Origin: Enchytraeus crypticus
Taxonomy: Eukaryota > Annelida > Clitellata > Enchytraeida > Enchytraeidae
DNA: 64,000 nt
Reading direction: 5' to 3'
Assembly: GCA_905160935.1 (NCBI GenBank)
Contig: CAJHZI010000203.1
Location: 826,001-890,000, forward strand
Numbering within the stretch: the first letter of the stretch is position 1; every line of letters begins with the position of its first letter. The notes beneath the pieces were generated by a model that was not told where the DNA came from, did not search any database, and saw only the letters and a program-made list of their open reading frames with translations. The position numbers and the translations under genes are program-made. Positions 1 through 15,441 of this stretch are shown piece after piece.

Positions 1-401
1 ACATAAATAAGCATATAGATAACATTGGCAAATATATTGTTAAACGTATAAATATATACATATAGATAAACATAAACATATCGCTAAACGCATTAATAAA
101 TAATATTTTAGTTCGCTATCTCTTCCAATGATGAGATGAGGAATATCTAAAATCTTATACCTTTATAAGCGGTTTATCAAGGTGAACTTTAAAATACATG
201 CACAAGAGAAATCAGAGACGATAGGGTACCAATCCGCAGATCAAGAGAGACTCGCATGGAATTTTAATGTTTATAATTTTATACGGTTCTAGAAATAGGT
301 GCTGCCAGTCTGTAACAAAAAATTAAGACATAAACTAAACACAGAGAAATTAAAGAAGTTAGGGACATCCAAATCTTATGTCCCATAAGAACTGGGTGTC
401 C
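1..401. other. 3' flank of the cupredoxin gene
   Basis: No coding signal seen on either strand. On the minus strand an ATTAAA hexamer (plus-strand tttaat, 263-268) lies about 135 bases after the stop codon at 402 and could be the polyadenylation signal of the multi-cupredoxin gene. The rest is AT-rich. Confidence 0.35.
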
Positions 402-593
402 CTAGCTTGATTGACTAAACAATAGGAAGGAGGATTTCAACAAACTGGATTCAACGACGTCAATCAAACAGACACGCCCAGGCGCGCCCTCAGACGCCAC
501 GTAAAACACGCCCAGTTCCTCAAACGTGTGCAGAAAGCTACTGCGAGGGGCGGGGCGTCCACTAGAGAACCCCTGAGCTCCCGCCACTGCCGC
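402..593 (-). CDS. Cupredoxin gene exon S (terminal): end of domain 7
   Basis: Acceptor TTGACAG precedes 593; 63 codons plus TAG. Shows GFSSG, then [13 protein letters not shown] and a closing strand VCLIDVV, the second half of a cupredoxin domain. The segment after FYV carries a Cys eleven residues later but no His or Met in the usual copper-loop positions. The last ~15 residues (rich in Leu and Ser) are a tail outside the fold. Starts in phase 0, matching the end of exon R. Confidence 0.82.
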   Translation of the reverse strand, partial: AAVAGAQGFSSGRPAPRSSFLHTFEELGVFYVASEGAPGRVCLIDVVESSLLKSSFLLFSQSS

Positions 594-1526
594 CTGTCAA
601 TCAAAATATGCAATAAAAATATCACCTTCATTCAATATCAGCATTTTGCGTTAAAAAAGCAAATGCTAACGACAATTTCCTCACTCGAAAGCGATGTCAG
701 TGACGGGCGAGCCAAGGATTTGAACCCCGAACATACTGATCCGAGGTCGAATTTCTTACCGACATGGCCACTGGCTCCAGACAGCCGTTAAACAGTTAAA
801 AGATTAGTAACAGAATGCTATGTGATATTAAAGCAGACGTCACTCACGGGTTGCATTATATTTCAACATTGTAAGCGTAAGTTAAAAAAACATAAAGGGA
901 AAAAGCCAAGAACTCCATGAGATTGTGTAAAACAGCGTATTTAAATGAAGTTAAATATAAATTATTTCTCTACTGAACTACGATGTTAAATACACGAGAG
1001 AATATCTCAGAATGTGTTGTTGTTGCTTTGGTCAATGCAGTTTAAAAGGCGTAATTTTATGCGTTGACGTATGTAAAAGCAGAGTCTGCTATGACCGTCC
1101 CTGACATTGTCATATGGTGAGGAACCGGAAATTAAACACTTATTGATTAACTGATTGATTTTTTCACACTTAGTGGTGATACACAAAAGATGCATTTCAT
1201 ATTTTAACATGATCAATAATCATGAGCAACATAATTAAATGCAATCTAAAGGGGCATATTTAAAGACAAGTTCGGTTTTTACCTCGACCACGGTTCTGCT
1301 ATGGAAATGTTAGTTAAAGAAGCATGAAAATGACTTAATAGTATCTTTACGAATCCTACCATTGTACTTGGACCCTGGACGTTGACTACATTATGGGCCG
1401 AGTCACAATCCCTCCAGTCGAATAGCACGCTTTCTCCCTGTCAATAAACACAATGACAGCAAATATATACGCCAACGCATAAATAGATGTAGGCTTACAA
1501 GTATAGATGTATATATATATATGTAT

Positions 1527-1598
<72 letters not shown>

Positions 1599-1601
1599 AC
1601 A

Positions 1602-1638
<37 letters not shown>

Positions 1639-4600
1639 TATAATACATGTATATATAATTCATAAAGGGTGACACATATGTCCCTCACATTGCCTTTTAG
1701 CGAGGAACCGCGCTCTAAATTCTTATTTATTGATTGATTGATTGATTGATTGAGTAATAGTTATAATTAAGAAATAAAGGTTTGACGTCAGTTTCTTCGT
1801 ACAAGAAAGATGTCAGGGATTGCTCTGGATCAATTCCAACTACTAACAGATTCACTCAAAACAATCAGAAAACACATTTGTACAGAGGAAAAATGAGGTC
1901 GTAGGTTGTGCCACTCTATTGTTTAAACGACAATAAATTGAAAATAATAAGTAGAATGAAACTGTTTGTGATTAGTAAAAAGTAATGAAGTAAACAAGTC
2001 TAACCTTAATAACAGATTGTCTGGGTGGATGAAATCCGTCTGAATCGAGAGCTAGCCTCAACCCTTCATCAGCTCTACCAATAATAACTGTGCTCACACG
2101 TGGCTCATCAGAGTTCTGTGCAATAAATCAATCAATCATTCAATCAATAACTCAATCAATCACTCAATCGATAAATCAATCAAGCAATAATTCAATCTGC
2201 CATTCAGTCAAATATCAGTCGCTCAGCAATAAATTAAACAATCAACTAAGCAAGTGATATGTTATCCTTCTATCAATTCGATTATTCTCAATTCGATTCA
2301 AATCTAGAGAACAGATTAAGGGCGAAACTATTAAGATGTTCACTCTTACAGTAAGAGTGAACATTGAGCAATTGCGCGTGTTTTCTTCAATTGAACTAAT
2401 CATGGATTACTTATTACTTATATGAATTAATTAAACGAATTAATTATTAAATAGAATAAATGCATTTTTCAAGCGGTAAGTTAATTTTTTGGATCCCTTT
2501 GGAGATACTAATATTGTTGAAGTAGTTCTAAAATAAACTATCACTACTTCTGAAACAAACTATCAGAAATTCCTCTTTCAAAGTAATGCGTTAATAAATA
2601 AAATAATCAATATTAACTAAATATATACAATGCATGTAGATATAAGATACAAAGGCATTGCCTGTCATGAAGAGATTAACTTGTTGATCTATGGAGTGAA
2701 CTTATATGGAGCGTAAAAGCAGACAGCGGGTAAGAATGTGTACCTTGAACCTGCCACTTTGCAGAACAATAGCGAGAGAGAAATATATAGATCATAACGA
2801 AGTTGAGGTAGTTCTAAATTAAAGCTAACAGTACATCTTTCTTTATATTGATTAATTATATGATTGATGGAGTGATTTATGGAGTTGTTGATTGATTGAA
2901 AGACTGATTTGTTGATTGATTGAACGACTGATTGAATGATTGATTGTACGAATCGATTAATTGATTGATATATTGATAGCTAGATAGAGAGGCAATGTTG
3001 ACAGTTTAGAATGATTGGAAGGTCGTACTTAAATCCACTCGGGCTGCAATCAGTGCGCAATCAAAGGCAACGATTATTAGTAATCGCGGAATGGCAATAG
3101 AATAACGGAAAACTACGAAAACGGAAACTTAACAAGGAAATTCTGAAACACATGAGGTTGCCATATTTGAAATCATTCCAACAAAAACACAGACAGACAG
3201 ACAGACAGATGTATAGGTTTATAGATCGATCTGATTTATTGATTGGTTTAATGATTATTTGATTGATTGATTAATTTATTAATTACTTTGTTTATTAAAA
3301 ATTTAATTAATTTATTCAGTACCTGATCACTCAGTAAAGATTTTCCAGAGTAATGGTAGATTCCCGGTTCCTTATAGGCTCTATTGAGAATCCTTCTGTT
3401 AAGTATAAAAAATTCTTAAATGTTTAAAATTGGAAAAAATTAAATTAAACACTGAATATATACAACAAGAAACTGACACTAAACTTAGATTTAATTTTAG
3501 TTTAATATTTACCTCTATCTAATGATTCACCTTTAGCATTAAATAAAACCCACACACCGTAAATAAGAGCCATATAAAGAAATTGACATTAAATTAGTGG
3601 AATCTAGATTAAATTAGAACAAACTACATTAAACTAGATTAAGTGGTTATAGTTAATCATTGTCGGTAAGATATTCGACCGCAGATCAGTAGGTGCGGGT
3701 TCAAATCCTTGGCTCGCCCGTCACTGACATCGCTTTCGAGTGAGGAAACTGACGTTAACCTTAGCTTTTTAGCTTTTATTAGATTTTTCTTTAAATTTTA
3801 GTATTAATGCTGTTCATAAAAAGCTATATACAGCAGCTATGCCTAAAGTCTGTTCCATACACAAGTATATTGTTAGACACTATACGGGGGGGTTTCGAAA
3901 AGTTCTCTTTTACTTATTTGTGTATTCTTCATAACGCTAAACAATAGGTCACAGTGAATAGATAGAAGTACAATAAAAATTGATTGTGCGAACGGAAAAT
4001 AAAGACCACTTTAATCAATGAAAGTGCTACAAATCGTGGCACTTTTATATTTCGGATCTAGAAAAAAATGAAAAGGTATAAAAAAGAGAGTAGATAATAG
4101 AAAATCAAAAGATATTTAGTGACAAATTAATAGGTAAAATAGGTACAAGGATGTCAATGAAAACTTAAATTAGTTCAATAAAAAACAACCACAATAAATA
4201 TGAATATGCACCTTGGACCTGCCACTTGGCAGTAGAGTAGAGAGAGAGAGAGAGCGAGAGATACACCGCATTAAGATGTGGATCAGGCAGAGTCTATGGC
4301 GAAGGTGTTGTTAGCCAATCGATGGAGTCCTCTATATGGAACGTCAACGAATGAGTAGGAATTTGTATATTGAATCTGACATTAGTCTTAACACTGGAGA
4401 GACAGAGAGAGAGCGAGAGAGACAGAGAGAGACGAACTAACATCTGCAATATCTTCTACTATCCCCCATCTAACTATAACATCACTTCAGCGAGATTTAA
4501 TTTATGTTCTCTACTACAAGAGATACTGTCACAGATTTTTCGGCTGTGATTAGAATACATGGGCTCCTACCTCTCTGACAAATGTGCTATCCATTTGACC

Positions 4601-7215
4601 AGACAAACGGAGTCTAAGTTTAATGTCTCTTGGTAAGTCCATGGCATAAAGATTGCTGAAAAAAGTAGCTTGTAAAAATGTTATCTCGATTTTTCTGTGT
4701 GTTCTTATAGGCTGGAACCAGTGGCGAAGTCGGTAATATATTCGACCGCGAATCAGTATGTGTGGGATTCAAATCCTGGGCTCACTCGTCACTGACATCG
4801 CTTTCGGGTGAGGAAACTGACGTTAACATTAGCTTTACCAGCTGTTTTTGCTTTTACATTACCTCGGTTCTACAGGGTGTTTGGCAGTGGACACAGAACT
4901 GATGACATCATCGTTGGATTTAACGGGGTGAAGGTCATGCGTCTTGTTCTCAGGAAAAACCCAGGCGACTACGTCATCAACATGTGCGTTCAGTGGATCA
5001 GGTGTGACTGAGTGCGAGGAGACGTTGATCTGATGAACCTAATGTCAATCAATCAATTAACAAATCTACTTATAATCAACTAATCAATCAATTAACAAAT
5101 CTATTTATAATCAACTAATCAATCAATTAACAAATCTATTTAAAATCAACTAATCAATCAATTAACAAATCCATTTATAATTAATTAATCGATCAATTAA
5201 CAAATCTATTTATAATCAACTAATCAATCTACTCTGACCATTTTTGATCACCGGACTGACTTTCGTTTAGGACCTTACTGCTTACTGCTTACTGCTTACT
5301 GCTTACTCAGCACATTTCTTTTGCAGATTGGTCTGTGTGAATTGATCTGTGGTGATGTGTGCTGTGGGGACGTCCATGACATCATCCCTGGATGAGTAAA
5401 CGGACGTTAAACCTTTACTATTATTATTTATAATTGAATATACTAATCAATCAATCTGTAATCAGTCAGTCAATGTATTACTTGTTTAATGGATTTTTAA
5501 GCAATTAATTAACACATTTATGCAACAAAGAATTAATAAGACAATCATACAAGAACTATACTGTCGACTAATAAATCATGAATAAAATCAGCTAATTACG
5601 TACGCGAACAATAAATACATCATTTTAATCGGACTGTAAGGAAATCTATTAATAAAGAAGCAAAGATTCAGAGAGTCAAACTCATCGCAAATTAAATATA
5701 AGTAATCCAATAATAATTTATTGCAAATAGTACTTTCTGATAATGATTCAAGATAGAAACAGGAATCAGGCAAGGATGCATCCTGTCTCCAATCTTATTC
5801 AACATGGAATTAGACTATATCATGAGGCGTCTGGAAAAACTACATCATTTGGGAAGGAAATCTAAACCTCCAAATATTGAAGATGCTGATTATGCTGACG
5901 ATGCCTGCCTTATTGCAGAGAGCCTTGTAAGAATAATGGAGCTATTGGTAGCCATGGCTGAAGAAAGTGGAAAGTTTGGAATGAAAATAAATCAAAGTAA
6001 AATCAAATTGATGCCAATAACAAAGAATGGAAAAGTTACCAAGACAGTTAAACTGCAGGAAAAGGAGATGGAAACTGTAAATAAGTATGTTTATCGCGGA
6101 AGAGAAATCAAAGCAGAAGGAGGATCAGAATCAGAAATTAAAAGAAGAATAGTTTTAGCAGGAACTGCTTTCAGCAAGTTGCAAAAAATCATCAGAGGAC
6201 ACGATGTCACACTTGAGATTAAACTAAGAATGCTCAACTCCTGCGTGATACCAGTACTAATCTATTGATGTGAATCATGGGAACTAACAAAGGCTGTGGA
6301 AAAGAAATTGAATTCCACTGAAAACAAATGGTCAAGCAGAATACTGAGAATCTGTTACAAAGAGCACGTAGCAAACGAGAACATTAGGATAAGAACAAAT
6401 CAACTAATGGTCAGTGAAATAACAAGGAAAATATGAATGAAATGGGCTGGACATATGCGCAAGGAATATAACAGAAACCCTCGAAAGATATTTAACTGTA
6501 AAGCAGATCACAAGAGGACAGCGGAAAGACCTAAAAGAAGATGGAAGGACGGCCTCGAAGAAGACTTGTAGGCTGCTGGAGTTAGCATTTATGGGTGAAC
6601 AGAAGGAAAAAAAGAATGAACATTGAACATCGATGAAATGGCAAAGAACAGAGTTTTGTGGAGGAACATCATAGAGAAATCTTTGGATGGAGCCAACCCC
6701 AGGACGATCACATGACATGACATGAGTACATTCTGATGTTAGTCAAGAAAATTCTCGGGATAGGAATTTGTTCAACAACTGCAGCTGACAAAAAACCTAA
6801 GAAAGAGTAACTATATCTTAGAATTTGTGTTCTCATAGCTCCACCAATTATCAAATAAATTTAAAAATAAATCTATATAATCTGTTCAATTAATCACTGA
6901 AATCATAGAGTTACTTAATAGGGTTTTAATCGAAGCTAAGAAATTAAATAAAAAATATCAGTTGATTGATTCCTTTACTAACGGTTAAACATGTGGCATT
7001 AAAAGTAATAGATATAAACATAGTTGATCATATCACTTTAACGTGTGTTTTACAGAATTTCTAATATCTAATTTAACTGCTACTTAAAGCTATCGTTCCT
7101 TACATAATTTTTTATTTTCATACCTTAGACTGGTGTTCAACAACAATCGCTCCAAATGGTCTTCCTTGTTCACCTCTGTAAACAAAAAGCCAAATATGAA
7201 AGGCTTTAATGATAT

Positions 7216-7262
<47 letters not shown>

Positions 7263-8138
7263 GTGCACTGCCTACTGGCAAGTCCATGGAATATAACTCT
7301 ACTCATATGTCCACATACGAGTGGATCTTTAAATTATTTATTACATCATTTTGATATACGTCAAGGCTCAGCCCCTGTCTTAACAGAAGATTTGGCTTAC
7401 AATAAACGAGGCTACTAACCACTAAATCTAGATCTAATCTACTAACCACTAGATCAGTATGTGCGGGGTCCAAATCCTGAGCTTGCCTGTCACTGACATC
7501 GCTTTGAGTGAGGAAACTGACGTTAACCTTAGCTTTACCAGCTTTTTTAAAGTGTCCATTTGATGTTTTAGATCTTATTGATTGCTATTGCAGAATACTA
7601 GTTATGGCTCATAATGTGAGCATTAGCATTAGCTTTACCAGCCAGCTTTATTTTTTTAAACGGTTTCCTATTGCCTTCCACAATTGTTCTTTACAAGCCT
7701 ATTATGACACGCAAAGTAGGTGTTAGATAAACCTTCTATTAAGAGTACAGATGACTGCCATATTTTTATATTAATAATTACTACAAAAATTGAATGATTA
7801 AATTAGTAAAGTCAGATTACCCTTTATAGTAATAGACTCCTGGTTTGTCGAACTGTTGCATGAAGGCCCCAGGGCTTGAGAGAGGAGCCCCACTACAAAA
7901 TCCATTTCGTACTGGGTGTCCATCATGAGTTACCTTCAATCAACCAGTCAATCAATCAGTCAATCAATCGATCGATTATTCAATTAAGCAATCGGTAGAC
8001 CTATGCCGCTTTTCGTTCGTCCATTCATCCAACTTTTGGCTTTAATATTTAGCGTTATATTTCCTTATAGAAGTTCTATATCCATCATATTTTATCATAT
8101 AACGATAAAGAGAAAGAGAAAGAGAGAGAGAAAGAGAT

Positions 8139-8217
<79 letters not shown>

Positions 8218-11169
8218 TACCTGCACAATGTTATGTGGGAGAGAGCCTCTTTGCCACACCCACCAAACCATATCACCAGGATGAACCTTTGTGACCTTCG
8301 GCTCGATTCCGTCATCTGATATATGAACTGTGTGATTCTAACAGTGACAAATCAATCACGTTCATTACATAAATAAGTCTTTACAAAGCTATACAACTTA
8401 TGTTAATATCAGTTCCATCTCTCGAACGCGACCTCAGTGATGGGCGTGCCCAGGATTTGAATCCAGCACATACTAATCCGCAGTCTGATATCTTACCGAC
8501 ATATCTGCTGGCTGCAGCCAGTGACGATGTCGATTCATAAAAATTCTTCTTCTTCAGTGCACTGACATGTGGCAGGCTCAAGGTACAAATTCATACTCAG
8601 AAGTCTATATTATCGCTCTACTAGAGCAATCCTTAGATCAACAAGATAATCCCTTCACAAAGTCTATGCCTTATCCATATCTTAAGTAGCTATAAGATAT
8701 AAATATGTCAGCGAATATAGCACCTAAAACAGCATCATCTGATTTATAATATTTGTGAGATATAAGTTTGTTTATTTGTTTATAATTTTCTCCCTTTTGC
8801 ACATTTTTTTTCAAAATAGTTTATTTGATCCAAACAAACGCAACGCAACAGTTCAAAAGATGAAAAAACACAAAAATTTTGAAACTAAAAATCCAAAAGA
8901 AGGGAATAGCGAATTTATTGAGATCAATTGATATGTCCAAAAACAGAGTTCAAACCAATCTAGAAAAGACACAAACACAACAAAGAGTTTAATTAACTCT
9001 GTTGAAATTACACAAGATAGTTCATATAATGTTAATAAAAATAATAATTAATTTCTGCAACTCAAATTGTTCGCTATCATGGTTCAATATTAAGCAAATC
9101 TTATCTTAGATTTTGGTATTTAGCTTTCAAGGGTTTAACGCTGTGATACATAATATAAATGAATTCAAGCAATGTCGAGCTCGGTTAGTACATGAATTTG
9201 TGACCACTTAAGAACACCGTGTACGAGTATTGAAGGGATTGAATAAAACCCTAGTGTTTTTGGAGATTATTCTTTACTTTTTGCTGGCAACAATTTAACT
9301 ATCAAACGCAACTATTGTTCATAATCATGGTTGAAGGAGTAAATAGCTAACCACAACAACAAAATCTAAGTAAGGAAACTCTGTGGCACCTACGTGTGCT
9401 TGCTAGACAAAGAACTTAGAAAACATATCACCAAATAATCAGTGAATAAAAACTCAAAGTCAGTAAAGGCTTCGATCAATCAATATGAGGGGGGGATTTA
9501 TTGCACTCAGTTAAGCTTCGCGTCAACTGAACGAAGTAAAACCACGTTGCACGTGGTTTGTAAATTGTGGGCGACCACTTTGGAAGACCGAGTGTCGACA
9601 GCTTTGAATGTAAATAATCCCCAAGGTGTTGGAGGTTATTCTTAAATCCGCTGCTATTGGAGCGCCAACAAATGGCAACGATTACTAATAACTATGAAGA
9701 AGTAAAGGAGGAAATAGCAAAAACTACAAAAAGAGCTATCAAGAAAGGAAACATTGTAAACACATGCGGTATTTCATGGGTGTAACTAAACGGAATAACA
9801 AATAATAAAATAAAAAATCAATAAATGTAATAATTATAACCTACCCTAGGACCAGGTTGAACGATGACTGAGCAGGCGCTATCGACAGTTTGACCTCTGG
9901 TTGGGTTGTGTTGTTTATAGTGATAGATCCCTACAGCTGTGGGCTGAACCAAATCCAAACCAACATCCACCTTCTGCTCTATTTGATCATCCGACAAATC
10001 AAAGCCTTGTCCTAAATCAATCAATCGATCGGGTTCCTAATCAATTTAATCAGATTATACGGAAAATAATCAACTTAATCATTCGACACTGTTTTAGTTG
10101 ATCAGTTTTCATAAATATTGTAAGAAAATCTATTAATTCATCAAAGTTTTATAAATAGTATCTGAGTAATGTATGAATAACTTAACCCTCTATATCTGTA
10201 CTGTAAAGGTCGCTGTCCTTATTTGCGATAAACGTTCTTGAGGAGATTTATATTTAGCAACAATTATTTTTATCTTTTTTTATTCTCAATTACTATGCTA
10301 ACAAAAAATATGCAATTATCAAAACAGAAAACATCATATTGATTAAATGGCCACAAACAAATAGTTAATAACTCAGTATGATTGCATAAGTATACAAATA
10401 AATATTCAGCAAATTAAAGATAAAGAATAACACTGACTTGTGCAGTCCGATATGACATTTCTGTTATAACAGTAAAATTGATATACGAGAAAAATTAACA
10501 CATGTTAAGTGTGTATAGGAAATTAAATACCTCCGAAATAAGGATTTAGTGTCAATAAGCGTTGCAACTAACTGAAAAATCTGTAGGCCTATTATTGCAG
10601 AACATGATAGGCCTACTTATCCAATAATTAATCACGAAGTCTAGATTTGAAAACCGAGATTGGGTCAAAATATTTAATAATATCAGATACTACTCCAATA
10701 CTTTGTTTTTTAAACATTTTTCACATTGCGAAGTGCCGTGATGAGGTTTAAGGAAGTCATATGCAGTATGAGATATTAATATCAATAGTCTAAGTAATCG
10801 ATGATAATAATAAATAACTACAAATTTCAGGTAACATGTTAGGTTTATGTTTATAAACATTGCGTATAATAACAAATAAATAGTACACAATTTTAGAAGT
10901 TTTAATTTCTTAAATCATCAGTATTATTTATGATTAAGCGATTCTGATTTAGATATAAATATATTTTAGAAAAAAGTTGTTGAAAGTTCATACTGATAAT
11001 ATAGAAAGGTTGCAGAACAGCAGAAGATACTGCGTTATTAATTTTCTATAGCCACCAGGTCAAGGTTGAGAGCACAGTCAATATGAAGGACCTAGCTAGT
11101 AGCTCAGTAATCATCTAAGCAGAATACCACTGCCAATTCACTGGTTCGATCACAATCTCCGTCTGTTTA

Positions 11170-11205
<36 letters not shown>

Positions 11206-13025
11206 GTGCACTGCCTACTGTCAGGTCCATGGTATATAACGCCTCCACTATACTCTATCTTCCGATTTCCTCTTCACGTCCACATACGAGTGGATCTTTA
11301 AATCATCTATAACATTCCTTTTGATGTGCCAGTATTCTTGAGAGATGCTGCTAATGACTAGGTGGACCCTCTATGCCTTCCTCAACTTCGACTATCATTC
11401 ATTCCCTGAGAAAACAATCGTGTTTATTTTAATGCTGCTAAAATACTAACAGCTTACTACCTCATATAGAAATCCACAATCTAGTCTAATTATAAATATA
11501 AAGAATTCCTTTCGAAATTGCAAAAAGTATATTTTATATGTCATAACTAGTTTAACCTCTCTCTTCTTTCTCTTTCTCAGCGGCAGATGGCGCAATGCAT
11601 TTCTCCATCTCCTCCACAACAAACCTCTCGTCAACATCATCACACAGCCATGACCACCATATCAAGTCCCCTGTCCTTGCTTCTACTATATCTACAATAC
11701 CATACAACGCAATACAATGCTGTACAATGCTCTGCAATGCAATACAATGTAATGCAATGCTCTGCAATGCAATGTAATACAATGCTCTGCAATGCAATGC
11801 AATGCAATGCATTGCTCCGTAATGTAATGCAATGCAATGTAATGTAATGCAATGCTCCGCAATACAATGCAATGTAATCCAATGCTATGCAATGCAATGC
11901 AATATAATGAAATGCCATGCAATGGAATACAATACAGTACACAATAATGCAAAATAATACATCACAATGCAACATAAAGCAATATATTAAAATAATACAG
12001 TAGAATAATATATGTAGTGCAATGCAATACATATTGTATTACATAGTAATAAATGCAATGCATTGAGATGCAGTAAAAGCTAAGGTATGAAATTTAATTT
12101 AATGATTTAGAGCTAGGTTTAGGTTTGGCTTAAAGGTAAAGCTAATGTTATCTTTAGATATCTTTCAGGTCTAAGTCATCTTATATAGTACCCAGGTCTA
12201 AATCATCTCATACAGTACCCAGGTCTAAATCATCTCATATAGTACACAGGTCTAAATCATCTCATATAGTACCCAGGTCTAAATCATCTCATATAGTACC
12301 CAGGTCTAAATCATCTCATACAGTACCCAAGTCTAAATCATCTCATATAGTACCCAGGTCTAAATCATCTCATATACTTGTAGTACCCAGGTCTATATAG
12401 AACCCAGGTCTAAATCATCTCATATAGTACCCAGGTATCGTCACCGAACATACCTGGTTTAAAGCCGTTCTTAGTGAAGTCGACGAAGTGCTCGACTAGG
12501 GCGGGCTTGACTATGATTGTGCCTAGAAGCTTTGACGAGTCGCTGGAGGATTTGTCTGAGTAGTGGAAGACACCGGGGGTGAAAAACTCACAGGACATTA
12601 GGCCGTTCCTACTGCTCGGTCAATCAATTAATTTGATAATCAATCAATCAATTAACCAATAGATTTATTTAGTAATTGGTAAGTCAATTAATCACTCATT
12701 CACTCAATCACTCACTCACTCACTCTATTGATCAATACCGATATTTCATTGTTCAAACAATTCATTGAGCCCTCTTTCAATCAATTCGTCCATTGTTAAC
12801 TACATCAGTCAATAATTCAACATTGAAACTGACTGAATTCGTGGGATGACGTTTTCAAAGTAAATGTGACAGTCAATCGATCAAGCATATGGGCGAGTCT
12901 ATACATGTAGCTTGATTTATTGGCTTGTTTTCTACAGCGGATCAGTAGGTGCAAGGTTCAAATACAGTAGTCTACCTGTCATCGAAATGCTATCCAGCCA
13001 AAAACTGACGTTAACTTGGTTCTCG

Positions 13026-13081
<56 letters not shown>

Positions 13082-15154
13082 CTGTCTACCTGGCTTTCAA
13101 TCCAAATTTAAATAATCTTTTCCTACCCGTTGACATTTATTTCGTTTTTCTTTCAATTCAAGCCCATTCAAAAACTTAAGATTCTGTACTTCATTAATTA
13201 ACTATTAATAATTATTTATCTTCTTTTCTTCAATTATTCTGTGTACGCCTTCACTTACTATTTATATTACAAATCTTATAATCATTTATATAAAAAATTG
13301 TAAAAGATCTGTCACCACATTGTGAATCTGAGGTACTTTCCAAAATGCTGCCAGTTCACGTTTTCAAATAGAGGAAATAATCTCAAATAGGGGATTGAAC
13401 GATGGATGATATGATGTAGGACAGAGAGGATTTGAAACTGTCTATTCGTATCCCGACCCTAGTTGGACTGAGATTCAAAGGGAAGATGATGACGGTGATG
13501 ACTGCCAGTTCACTTTTTCTAAGCCTAATTAGAACAAATTATAACTTATCTATTGCCTACCTAGGACTAGACCATTTGAAGCCATCCTTCTTTTGCTACA
13601 ACAACACATAAAAATTTTATTATTTATATCAATTCCTTCTTCATGAGAAAATGGTTTATAATAGTGAATTAGTTTAAATCTTTTACAATAGAACAAATTC
13701 ATAAATATTAACCTTTTAATATATATTCTAACAACACAATTAATTATAAGATGAAGAGCTTGCTGTTCAAAGCTTTTTGTATTTTAATTATTTTAAATTT
13801 ATTCTGCAACAATATCAGAGTTGCTATTAGATTACTGCCATGTGCATTTCAGTAAACTTAGCCAAACTTTTCAATAAATATCTCTTTTATTTCATGCCTG
13901 GTTTTTAGGAGTCCATGACATTAAAGATGTGGTTATTTTAAATTTATTTAATTAATATTTAATTTAATATTTAATTTAAATTAATATTTAATTTAAAATT
14001 TAATTTAAATTAATATTTAATTTAAAATTTAATTAACAGAAACACAAGGGGACATATGTATAAACTTAATAAATGTAGAAGTAGATTAGATTTAAGGTAA
14101 TTTTTCTTTAGTCAGAGAGTTATAAGTACTTGGAATAGTTTGCCAAGCCAAGTTGTGGAAGCAGAATCAGTGAATGCTTTTAAAATAAATATGATAAACA
14201 TAAGAACATGTAAGATAGATGCTAATTGCATGTTCAGTGTTATACATAGGCTATGTATAAATTTGACATGTTGACATGAAGTCTGTATGATTTAATTTTT
14301 TTCAAGGCTTAGTTGGGCACTGACTCTTTTTGGTAAATGTACTTGTATAATGTAGTTTTCAGTTTTATATTGAATTATGTGATATTAATATTAATTGGCT
14401 TTTAGTTAAAAGCTTGATGAGTCTTGAACAAGCATATAATTGCTTCCTGACTCTGTAATGTTCTGTTATATTTAAGATAGCTGCTAAAATGGTCATACAA
14501 GAAATCGGATATTTGTTATTAGTGCTTGTAGGCTTGACATATTTAATTTCTTCTAGACTGCGAATTGAATATATCTCAAATTGCATATATCTAGCCTAAT
14601 ATGTCAGTATTTTTTAATTATATATCTCTCACGTGACGCACGTGTTTATATACCTTGAATATTTCGGATGGAGCAGAACCAAGGGGCGGTCTCTCAGCCT
14701 CAAATATACAGTGGGGTTTAGAACACTAAAAATAGACGAAAACACGTCATAAAATAAAATAAACTCTATAAATCTAAGTTTGATAATAATAATAATAACA
14801 ACAACCACAGTGCTGCAGTCATCAATGACAACATCGAGCACTATAATAATTATATTTCTTCTAGACTGCGTATTGCATATATCTCTCGTATTACGGCAGT
14901 AATTTTTAATTATATATCTCTCGCGTGACGCACGTGTTTACATAATTTGAATACTACGATACTTAATACTTTAACATCTGATTCCATGCACATGTGTATT
15001 GTCACATAGGGTAAGGCGGGATCGAGGATGTAATCACTTCCTTCTCAAGTAATTATGCTGGCTTGGTCACCAGCCTGTGCTTAGAAAATCTTTGTGATAA
15101 ATTTTAAGAGCTATTACAGGATTATTTAGTTAACAAATTCAATAAATGTTAAGC

Positions 15155-15205
<51 letters not shown>

Positions 15206-15385
15206 CATATATATATTATATATACTATATAATATATATATAATATATATATATATATCTATATATATATATATATATATGTACTTAGTATAATACATAT
15301 CTATATATATATATATATACTTAAGATTATTGAAATAATAAATATATATAATATATATATATAATATTATATAATACCATATATA

Positions 15386-15441
<56 letters not shown>

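Noticed and set aside
3505..3580. Minus-strand frame [20 protein letters not shown]
   Set aside because: Looks protein-like but lacks an acceptor; does not fit the phase between cupredoxin exons O and P, which join directly.
11552..12032. Long overlapping frames on both strands over the ATGCA satellite
   Set aside because: Cys/His/Ile-rich translations are produced by the pentamer repeat. Only 11557-11691 has splice sites and family motifs.
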